Below, in pieces: positions 58,088-64,000 of a DNA stretch of 64,000 nucleotides. Both the position numbers and the translations under genes were made by a program. Position 1 is the stretch's first letter; each line of letters opens with the position of its first letter. A model generated the notes under the pieces. It had not been told where the DNA came from. It saw nothing but the letters and a program-made list of their open reading frames with translations, and made no database searches. This DNA comes from Blautia sp900556555 (GTDB taxonomy: Bacteria; Bacillota; Clostridia; Lachnospirales; Lachnospiraceae), in NCBI GenBank assembly GCA_964250615.1, contig CAXUGM010000005.1, one strand, 5' to 3'.

Positions 58088-60158
58088 ATTCCGGCTGTTT
58101 TGTCTCCACATATCCACAGTGTTCTGACGCACATACCAGCTTATTCCCTTTTTCCAGCATATAACTGCCACATACAGGGCATTTTTTCTTTGAAGGTTTT
58201 TGCCATGACATAAATTCACATTCCGGATTGTTTTCGCATCCGTAATAAAGCCGCCCCTTCTTACTTCTCTTGACAACCACATCTTTGCCACAGACCGGAC
58301 ATGGTACACCGATTTTCTCAAGATATGGTTTTGTATTTTTACACTCCGGAAATCCCGGACATGCCAGGAACTTTCCATGAGGCCCATATTTTATGACCAT
58401 ATTTCTTCCGCAGAGGTCACAAACCACATCTGTCACTTCATCTTCTATTTTTACCTGTTCCAGTTCTTTCTCTGCCTTTTCTACGGCTTCTTCCAGATCA
58501 GGATAGAAATTCCGGATAACTGTCTTCCACTGTACCTTGCCCTCACCGACACAGTCTAACAGTTCTTCCATGGTTGCAGTGAAATTCACATCTACAATAC
58601 TGGTAAATGCTTCCTTCATGATGTTATTTACTACTTCACCCAGTTCTGTCATATACAGGTTCTTGTTCTCTTTTGCCACATAACGTCTTGCAATGATGGT
58701 CGTAATGGTAGGTGCATAGGTACTTGGCCTTCCGATGCCCAGTTCTTCCAGTGTCTTTACCAGAGATGCTTCTGTATAATGAGCTGGCGGCTGTGTGAAA
58801 TGCTGCTGTTCTTTTAAGTCTTTCAGTGTGATTTCTGTATTTTCATCAATACTCTTTACTAATAACTGATTTTCCTGCTTTTCCTCATCATCCTGGGTGT
58901 AAACAGTCATAAAACCGTCAAATTTCAATTTCGATGCAGCTACCGTAAAGTAATATTCTCCGCCCTGGATTTTCACAGAAGTAGTTTCATATTTCGCCTG
59001 CTGCATTCTGCTGGCTGTGAAACGCTTCCAGATTAACTGATACAGACGATACTGATCCCTGGAAAGAGAGTCTTTCAGAGAAATCGGAGTCCTGGAAATA
59101 TCCGTAGGACGGATTGCCTCATGGGCATCCTGAATTTTCTTTTTGCTGTCACTTTTCTTGTCATCTGCAGCTACATAGTTTTCTCCGTATTCTTCTGTGA
59201 TATATGCTCTTGCCGCTGCATCTGCCTCTTCTGAAATTCTGGTTGAATCCGTACGCAGATAGGTAATAATACCTACCGTTCCATTTCCTTTGATATCAAT
59301 TCCTTCATACAGCTGCTGAGCCAGCCGCATTGTCTTCTGAGTGGAAAAATTCAGTACCTTAGATGCCTCCTGCTGCAGGGTACTTGTGGTGAACGGAAGC
59401 GGTGCTTTTTTGCTTCTCTCTCCATGTTTCACCTCAGCCACCTGATATTTTGCATCTTTTAAATCCGCCAGAATTTTATCCAATTCTTCCTTGGAATGAA
59501 TATTTATTTTTTTATTTTTCATGCCATAGAATTTTGCTGCCAAAGGTTTTTTCTCACCTTCTATAGAAAATTCTGCATCCAAAGACCAGTATTCTTCTGG
59601 AATAAAATTATTAATTTCTTCTTCTCTGTCTCCAATGATTCTAAGTGCCACGGACTGGACACGGCCTGCACTGAGTCCTCTCTTGACTTTTGCCCACAGC
59701 ACCGGGCTGATCTTATATCCCACCATACGGTCTAAGATACGTCTGGTCTGCTGTGCATCTACCAGGTTCTGATCTATCTCCCGTCCTTCTTTAATAGATG
59801 CTTTTACTGCTGTTTTTGTAATTTCATTAAAGGTAATTCTCCGCATCTTCTTCTCATCCAGTTTCAAGGAATGAGCAAGATGCCATGATATAGCTTCTCC
59901 TTCCCGGTCAGGGTCCGTTGCCAGATATACTTTATCTGCTTTTTTTGCTGCTTTACGGAGTGCAGCTAGAATATCTCCCTTTCCTCTGATGGTGATATAT
60001 TTGGGTTCATAATCATGTTCTACATCCACCCCAAGCTGGCTCTTAGGTAAATCCCGCACATGACCATTAGATGCCATTACTTCGTAATTGGAACCGAGAA
60101 ATTTTTTAATTGTTTTTACTTTCGCCGGGGATTCCACAATCACAAGATATTTCGCCAT
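58086..60158 (-). CDS. topA: DNA topoisomerase I
   Basis: This 690-residue type IA topoisomerase relaxes negative supercoils. The Toprim domain starts 'YLVIVESPAKVKTIKKFLG' and has 'YLATDPDREGEAISWHLA' (metal Asp residues). The active-site Tyr is in 'GIITYLRTDSTRISEEA', and 'HEAIRPT' is also present. Three C-terminal zinc ribbons follow (CDLC...CPGFPEC, CPVC...CENNPEC, CPVC...CASEHC). The start at 60158 has AGGAGG 5 bp upstream and lies 2 bp after the dprA stop, so it was coupled to dprA. That gene is now cut by the element, so topA may rely on a promoter inside it. Confidence 0.97.
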   Translation of the reverse strand: MAKYLVIVESPAKVKTIKKFLGSNYEVMASNGHVRDLPKSQLGVDVEHDYEPKYITIRGKGDILAALRKAAKKADKVYLATDPDREGEAISWHLAHSLKLDEKKMRRITFNEITKTAVKASIKEGREIDQNLVDAQQTRRILDRMVGYKISPVLWAKVKRGLSAGRVQSVALRIIGDREEEINNFIPEEYWSLDAEFSIEGEKKPLAAKFYGMKNKKINIHSKEELDKILADLKDAKYQVAEVKHGERSKKAPLPFTTSTLQQEASKVLNFSTQKTMRLAQQLYEGIDIKGNGTVGIITYLRTDSTRISEEADAAARAYITEEYGENYVAADDKKSDSKKKIQDAHEAIRPTDISRTPISLKDSLSRDQYRLYQLIWKRFTASRMQQAKYETTSVKIQGGEYYFTVAASKLKFDGFMTVYTQDDEEKQENQLLVKSIDENTEITLKDLKEQQHFTQPPAHYTEASLVKTLEELGIGRPSTYAPTITTIIARRYVAKENKNLYMTELGEVVNNIMKEAFTSIVDVNFTATMEELLDCVGEGKVQWKTVIRNFYPDLEEAVEKAEKELEQVKIEDEVTDVVCDLCGRNMVIKYGPHGKFLACPGFPECKNTKPYLEKIGVPCPVCGKDVVVKRSKKGRLYYGCENNPECEFMSWQKPSKKKCPVCGSYMLEKGNKLVCASEHCGYVETKQPE

Positions 60159-60159
60159 T

Positions 60160-60561
60160 TCAACCTCCTGCTCTGGCATAGTAATTTTTCAAAGGTTCTT
60201 CTATCAGACCTTCTAGTTCTAATTTTAGTAAAATTCCTGAAATTTCCCTTGCAGAAATGGGAATTTCCTGAATAATTTGTTCTATGTTTTTTGGATATAA
60301 ACCGAGACAACTATACACCATTTCTTCCTGGCTTGCAAGACTAATCTTGTTTTTCTCTTGTAAGTCATCCTGTTTCCCTAAAGATATTTGCAATTCTTCC
60401 AATACGGTCTCTACAGAATATGCAATTCCTGCCCCGTCAGCAATCAGCCGGTTGCAGCCTTCACTTAATGCATCCCCAACTCTTCCAGGAAGTGCATATA
60501 CTGTTTTCCCCTGTTCTAATGCATAAGAAGCTGTGATCAGGGAGCCCGCCTCTTTAACGCC
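60160..60561 (-). pseudogene. dprA: 3' fragment of dprA interrupted by an integrated element
   Basis: A 133-codon in-frame fragment reads 'GVKEAGSLITASYALEQGK', 'TVYALPGRVGDALSEGCNRL', 'IADGAGIAYSVETVLEELQ', and then a C-terminal winged helix to the stop beside topA. This is the end of the DprA/Smf Rossmann domain plus its DprA_WH tail. The family's preceding Val-Val-Glu-Ala strand and everything upstream (~230 residues) are missing, and an in-frame TAA lies at 60562-60564. The 5' part should lie at the other end of the element, outside the window. DprA loads RecA on incoming DNA during transformation. Confidence 0.88.
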
Positions 60562-60575
60562 TTAATACTATTTAA
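60545..60575. other. Putative attL junction in dprA
   Basis: DprA-like coding sequence ends abruptly at 60561; beyond it the sequence is AT-rich and has element genes. The minus-strand junction reads TATTAAGGCGTTAAAGAGGC. A serine integrase needs only a 2-bp identical core, so the exact crossover cannot be fixed from one end. Confidence 0.6.
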
Positions 60576-60616
60576 CAATAGCCATGTTTACTCAAAATGA
60601 TGCTTTTTATTCATAA

Positions 60617-60680
60617 ATACCCCACTTATATCCGTGGGGATAAGGGGGATACCTGGGGATATACGCCCCATACGGGGGTA
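60617..60680. repeat. G-rich repeat cluster at the element end
   Basis: Three GGGGAT copies at 60636-60641, 60645-60650 and 60655-60660 are spaced 9-10 bp apart. They are flanked by an outer inverted pair, ATACCCC near 60618 and GGGGTAT near 60674. Such phased arrays near att suggest binding of an accessory recombination or regulatory protein; this is inference. Confidence 0.5.
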
Positions 60681-60684
60681 TTCC

Positions 60685-60781
60685 TACATATATAATGTAC
60701 TTTTTCCCGTATATTTTTACATTCAAATCTACATATTATTAATCGAGTTTCTTCTATTATAATATGTACGAATTGTGTCAA
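60685..60781 (-). promoter_or_regulatory. Outward-facing promoter with TACAT/ATGTA operator repeats
   Basis: TTGACA (complement of 60776-60781), 16 bp, TAATAG (complement of 60754-60759) points toward dprA/topA. A perfect 10-bp inverted repeat, TACATATTAT (60730-60739) and ATAATATGTA (60759-60768), overlaps the -10. Further half-sites are TACAT at 60685 and 60718 and ATGTA at 60695. It looks like a repressed promoter that may now drive topA. Confidence 0.5.
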
Positions 60782-60796
60782 AAAATTATGACAATT

Positions 60797-60821
60797 AAAA
60801 AGGACTGGAATCCACCAGTCC
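60797..60821 (-). terminator. Terminator of the element's first small gene
   Basis: GGACTGG (60802-60808) pairs with CCAGTCC (60815-60821), followed on the minus strand by TTTTT. Confidence 0.8.
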
Positions 60822-60844
60822 AATTCATATTAATCACAATTATT

Positions 60845-61351
60845 TTATTCTAATTCTTCATCATCATTCATTTGAATCTGCGTATTCCCACCTAAAGTGG
60901 ATGCCAGCACTCCGGCTACAATTCCAACAGCTGCCACACCCACTGCTGCCATTGTGGCAAGGAACTTCTTATTCTCGGAATCTTTATCGCCTTTCATCTT
61001 GTTTACTTCTATCATTTTATCAATGATGTATTTCTTTTCATCAAATGAGAGGTTATCCTTTTCCAGTTCTTTCTGTAATGAACTGATAATAGCATCGCAT
61101 GATGAATAATATGACTTTACGCTTTCTCCGTTTTCAGCAAGTGCCTTATCTAAAGTCTGCTTATAATCATGCAGGATATCCTTCATGGTATGAGCAAATT
61201 CTGGGAACTGCTCAATAGCCTTTTTTGCCACTTCTGGATCCATCTTATCAAGCATAGATGCCATAGTGATTACTTTGTCTTTTGTCAGATGACGAAAATC
61301 CTCTATTCCTAATTTCTTTAAGACTTTCTGTTCTGTTAATGGTCTTTTCAT
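60845..61351 (-). CDS. Tail-anchored helical protein of unknown function
   Basis: This 168-residue protein has a charged, fully helical N-terminal part (~1-125, with 'KKLGIEDFRHLTKDKVITMA' and 'FDEKKYIIDKMIEVNKMKGD'), a single membrane segment 'FLATMAAVGVAAVGIVAGVL' near 130-150 and a short acidic tail. There is no signal peptide, so the bulk should face the cytoplasm. GGGGGA precedes the ATG at the normal distance. I do not recognise the family. It lies between the att site and the recombinase, a common place for element-control genes. Confidence 0.75.
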   Translation of the reverse strand: MKRPLTEQKVLKKLGIEDFRHLTKDKVITMASMLDKMDPEVAKKAIEQFPEFAHTMKDILHDYKQTLDKALAENGESVKSYYSSCDAIISSLQKELEKDNLSFDEKKYIIDKMIEVNKMKGDKDSENKKFLATMAAVGVAAVGIVAGVLASTLGGNTQIQMNDDEELE

Positions 61352-61419
61352 ACTGATTCCCCCGTTTCTGTTTATACATATTTATATCTGTATAAAAGAA
61401 TTTGTAAATTTCGCGACGA

Positions 61420-61683
61420 TTACCAGTTCATACTAGAACCGATGGCACAAATGATAAGAGCAAAAACCACAACACCAGCCATCATCAATAACCCCTGAAT
61501 TAACTGCTTACGTTCCAATTCACGCTTCAGTTCCAAATTTTTACGTTTTTCTTCCTGGCGAATCTGATATCTTGTTTTATGATTTGGATTTTTTTCTTTT
61601 CTCTCCAAACTTCTTTCAATCATTCCTTCAACATCTGCTTGAAGGCTCGCTTCTTTTTTCTTAAAGTTAAATGCTAATTTCAT
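61420..61683 (-). CDS. Small tail-anchored basic protein of unknown function
   Basis: This 87-residue protein is Lys/Arg/Glu-rich with a coiled-coil-like stretch at ~10-60 ('IERSLERKEKNPNHKTRYQI', 'RQEEKRKNLELKRELERKQL') and one C-terminal membrane helix 'LLMMAGVVVFALIICAIGSS'. It has the same soluble-then-anchor layout as the 60845-61351 protein but no sequence similarity that I can see. The start is near GGATTGGGTTATG, a modest ribosome site. No named family recognised. Confidence 0.65.
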   Translation of the reverse strand: MKLAFNFKKKEASLQADVEGMIERSLERKEKNPNHKTRYQIRQEEKRKNLELKRELERKQLIQGLLMMAGVVVFALIICAIGSSMNW

Positions 61684-61779
61684 AACCCAATCCTCTTTAA
61701 TATATAGAGATGCATTCTACTGCATCGTAATACTCCATTTTGCTTTAGTATATCACATCAATAAACACTTTTAAATAAT

Positions 61780-61824
61780 AAAAAAAAAGACCGATGAACG
61801 AACTTAATAGTCCATCCATCGGTC
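61780..61824 (-). terminator. Serine recombinase terminator
   Basis: GACCGATG (61789-61796) pairs with CATCGGTC (61817-61824), followed on the minus strand by nine T. The stem is 4 bp from the recombinase stop. Confidence 0.85.
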
Positions 61825-61828
61825 GATA

Positions 61829-63232
61829 CTAATCGATATTTACTTTTATCTCTGTTCCATCCAGAAAATGGTACTCTATGCTGCCGTTCGAATAGAACAC
61901 GCAGTATTCAAAAATCTTATTCACCAAAGCATTGTCAGCTTCTGTTATGCTTCTTTTCCCTTTGGTAAGCTCCAAGAATTGTTTCCCACGATATACTTCC
62001 AAGGCGTTACCATTTTTGATGAGTTCCTTCCAATATAGTGTGTAATTTTTCTTATCCCTCAGTATGGTATTAAAGGCTTTTACAAAACCGTCCATTAAAT
62101 CCTTTTCATTAAGGTTCTTGCTCTCGCAGCCCTTGACACCTTTCTGCTTGTACCTCTTGGTACATTGCCATACCTTCACTGTTCCCCAACTTCTGGTATG
62201 GGTTCTTCGCACAAAGTTCTTCCCACATTCACCGCAAATCACTCGGTGCGTAAAAGGAATCTCATCTGTGAATTGTCCAAGTGTTTTAAATCCAAATTTT
62301 TCTCTATAATCCTTGCGCCTTGCAATCTCTAATTGCACTGCTTCCCATAATTCCTTGCTGACAATCGGCTCATGATTCTCTGGAACATGGTACTGTGGCA
62401 TCTGCCCTTCGTTCTTCACACATTTATGAGTAAGGAAGTCTGGTGTAAATGTTTTCTGTAGAATAACATCTCCCATATGTTTTTCGTTCTGCAAAATCGC
62501 CATCACCTGTGACACTTTCCAATCATGTCCACCCATGCACTGCTCCACGCCATCTTCATTCAGCTTCTTGGCAATCGTGTCAGGATTCATCCCCTCCATG
62601 AATGAGTGAAAAATCCATTTCACAACCTTCGCCTGTTCTGGGTTAATGATAAGATTTCCTTCCTCATCAGAATCATATCCATAAAAGCGATTTGTATTCA
62701 TCAGAAGTCTTCCTCTTTTGAAATGTGTCTGAATGCCCCATTTACAGTTTTCTGAAATAGATCTACTCTCGTCCTGTGCCAAGGAAGAAAGAATGGTAAA
62801 AAGAAGTTCTCCTGTACTGTCCATCGTATTAATATTTTCTTTTTCGAATTTAATTCCAATGCCAAGGTCTTTCAGTTTTCTAGAATAGTTGAGGCAGTCT
62901 TGCGTATTTCTTGCAAATCGACTGATAGATTTTGTAATTACAAGGTCTATCTTTCCTGCTTCGCAGTCTGCAATCATTCTGTTAAAGTTCTCTCTTCTTT
63001 TTGTATTTGTACCGGAAATACCTTCATCTGCATAAATCCCAGCCATTTCATACTGTGGATTGTTATTGATGTATTCCGTATAATAACTCACCTGGTTCTC
63101 AAAGGAATTCAGCTGTTCGTCCTGTTCACTTGAAACTCGGCAATATGCAGCAACCCTTAAAACTCTGCTTCTTACTAAATTGTTCCCTGCGTGGCTCTTT
63201 GTCGCAGGAATGTGAATTACCTGTTTTGCCAT
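61829..63232 (-). CDS. Large serine recombinase
   Basis: This 467-residue site-specific integrase has a resolvase N-domain with the nucleophile Ser in 'VAAYCRVSSEQDEQLNSFEN', then 'DEGISGTNTKRRENFNRMI' and 'LVITKSISRFARNTQDCLNY' (active-site Arg residues). The recombinase domain follows ('GYDSDEEGNLIINPEQAKVV'), then a zinc ribbon 'HRVICGECGKNFVRR...WQCTKR...GCESKNL' and a C-terminal coiled part. The start at 63232 (MAKQVIHIPA) has AAAGGATG upstream and is 1 bp after the stop of the zinc-ribbon gene, so the two are coupled. It is compact for the class (450-700 residues). It presumably carried out the dprA integration. Confidence 0.93.
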   Translation of the reverse strand: MAKQVIHIPATKSHAGNNLVRSRVLRVAAYCRVSSEQDEQLNSFENQVSYYTEYINNNPQYEMAGIYADEGISGTNTKRRENFNRMIADCEAGKIDLVITKSISRFARNTQDCLNYSRKLKDLGIGIKFEKENINTMDSTGELLFTILSSLAQDESRSISENCKWGIQTHFKRGRLLMNTNRFYGYDSDEEGNLIINPEQAKVVKWIFHSFMEGMNPDTIAKKLNEDGVEQCMGGHDWKVSQVMAILQNEKHMGDVILQKTFTPDFLTHKCVKNEGQMPQYHVPENHEPIVSKELWEAVQLEIARRKDYREKFGFKTLGQFTDEIPFTHRVICGECGKNFVRRTHTRSWGTVKVWQCTKRYKQKGVKGCESKNLNEKDLMDGFVKAFNTILRDKKNYTLYWKELIKNGNALEVYRGKQFLELTKGKRSITEADNALVNKIFEYCVFYSNGSIEYHFLDGTEIKVNID

Positions 63233-63233
63233 A

Positions 63234-63977
63234 TTATGCATCCTTTCTGTATTCGCACTCTTCAGACTGTTCATATTCGTCTTTCGGATATGCGGTGTAA
63301 TATTTATTTCCAATCTCGTCTTTGTATGGAACAACTACGACAGGTTCTGTAATTTCTCCCCAGCAGTCTGCAACCTCTTCTGGGAAATAAAGACCTTTAC
63401 ATTTCTTATCCAATTTCTTTCTGTGCCAGTTTCTGTTGGTAGAACAAACCCAATAAGGTACGGGACCATCCCAAAGATGCGTAAGTTTCTGTCCACAGTA
63501 CGGGCAGTATAGTTTTCCACTCAGTGGGTACACCTTTCTCGTGTAACGGTTTCCTTCTGGTTTTTCATGATGTTTTCGCTCCACCTTCTTAGGTTTTTCT
63601 GGCTTTATCTTCTTTTCTTTCACTGGCTTGTGATATTCATACGGATATTCATGCTCTGCTTCATATTCTTCCTTTGGAAAAGCTTCATACTGCGTCATTC
63701 CAAATTCATCTTCATATTTGATTGCTACAACAGGTTCCTCGATTCCTTCCCAGCTTTTAATAAACCGCGCTGGTATATAAACCCCAGGGCATCTCTTCTT
63801 CGAAACCTTCAAATGCGTACTGCAAATCCAATATTCAAATGACTGGTCGTTATCCCATTTGTGATATAAAACGCAACCGCAGTAGGGGCAGAATAGTTTC
63901 CCGCTTAATGGATAAGTGCTGTGTGGTGGTAGTATATAAATAGTACAAAGTGAACGTGCCAAGTTCCAGTAAATCAT
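63234..63977 (-). CDS. Tandem zinc-ribbon protein coupled to the recombinase (5' end unresolved)
   Basis: At least 247 codons encode two copies of one ~95-residue module. Copy 1 has 'YPLSGKLFCPYCGCVLYHKW', 'EYWICSTHLKVSKKRCPGVY' and 'WEGIEEPVVAIKYEDEFG'; copy 2 has 'YPLSGKLYCPYCGQKLTHLW', 'PYWVCSTNRNWHRKK' and 'WGEITEPVVVVPYKDEIGNK'. A basic Lys/Pro linker joins them. Each has four Cys fitting a recombinase-type zinc ribbon. The frame stays open to the right edge and the ATG at 63977 lacks a ribosome site. It may therefore be the C-terminal part of a second recombinase or a stand-alone DNA-binding accessory. Confidence 0.65.
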   Translation of the reverse strand: MIYWNLARSLCTIYILPPHSTYPLSGKLFCPYCGCVLYHKWDNDQSFEYWICSTHLKVSKKRCPGVYIPARFIKSWEGIEEPVVAIKYEDEFGMTQYEAFPKEEYEAEHEYPYEYHKPVKEKKIKPEKPKKVERKHHEKPEGNRYTRKVYPLSGKLYCPYCGQKLTHLWDGPVPYWVCSTNRNWHRKKLDKKCKGLYFPEEVADCWGEITEPVVVVPYKDEIGNKYYTAYPKDEYEQSEECEYRKDA

Positions 63978-64000
63978 GTATGATAGAACTATGAAGAGGA

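Larger units (their letters stand above)
60562..64000. mobile_element. Left end of an integrated element with large serine recombinase
   Basis: From the dprA breakpoint to the right edge all genes are on the minus strand and of mobile type: two small membrane-anchored proteins, a large serine recombinase and a zinc-ribbon accessory protein. No phage structural or conjugation gene is in view, so prophage, ICE and IME remain open. The right end and any cargo lie outside the window. Confidence 0.8.

Noticed and set aside
60626..60823. 65-codon minus-strand frame at the element end
   Set aside because: Overlaps the terminator of the neighbouring gene and the repeat cluster; no ribosome site or family resemblance.
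1..64000. CRISPR array or rRNA genes
   Set aside because: No regularly spaced direct repeats with unique spacers and no rRNA-like stretches were seen on reading through.

Overview
The window looks like chromosomal DNA of a gut-type Lachnospiraceae (Clostridia), perhaps Blautia-like. The grounds are moderate-to-low GC, AGGAGG ribosome-binding sites, HrcA/CIRCE, CodY, NiaR and T-box regulation, PolC, a neighbouring pair I recall as DUF5716/DUF5717, and an Rpn-type transposase remnant. Most genes are on the minus strand. Species assignment is inference only. There are no rRNA genes and no CRISPR array.

Layout, left to right. (1) 1-10142 (-): a peptide/nickel-type (Opp/Nik) ABC transport locus with one ATPase pair, two permease pairs and two lipoprotein receptors. 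It is headed by a fusion of an AstE/AspA-like zinc hydrolase with a SAM methyltransferase. (2) 10415-11623 (+): an orphan CofE-like F420-0 glutamate ligase homologue. (3) 11698-15888 (-): purA, an NhaC-type antiporter and purB. (4) 15963-21543 (-): a three-gene operon of a TPR-like protein, a degenerate Hsp70/actin-fold protein and a 1.2-kilo-residue helical-repeat protein. Function is unknown and this is the best candidate for an undescribed system. It diverges from a HisC/CobD-like aminotransferase. (5) 22909-31763 (-): purC, then polC, ispG, telA and xpaC in a tight row. (6) 31927-36184: ilvE, amylosucrase and a LacI regulator with an adjacent perfect palindromic operator. (7) 36330-40586: an Rpn transposase remnant, folA, thyA, an NSS transporter behind a T-box leader (specifier read as UGG, Trp), and vanZ-like. 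(8) 40593-46124 (-): nadA-nadB-nadC-niaR-hydrolase-birA, with a NiaR-like box over the nadA promoter. (9) 46315-50404: a four-cluster ferredoxin, the c-di-AMP receptor DarA, tRNA-Gly, a YtrA-type regulator/ABC exporter and a nitroreductase. (10) 50450-57892 (-): M20 amidohydrolase, amidase, guaB, a small membrane protein, groEL/groES with CIRCE, and codY. (11) 58086-60561 (-): topA and the 3' third of dprA.

(12) 60562-64000: the left end of an integrated element that has split dprA. It carries an operator-rich end with an outward promoter, two small tail-anchored proteins, a large serine recombinase, and a translationally coupled protein made of two tandem zinc-ribbon modules. The element runs off the right edge.

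How the parts fit together: AMP and GMP synthesis (purA, purB, purC, guaB), thymidylate and folate (thyA, folA), and NAD synthesis under its own repressor are housekeeping blocks. GTP and branched-chain amino-acid sensing by CodY may connect to guaB and ilvE, although I saw no convincing CodY box. The accessory content is the transporter locus at the left, the unknown operon at 16-21.5 kb and the element at the right.
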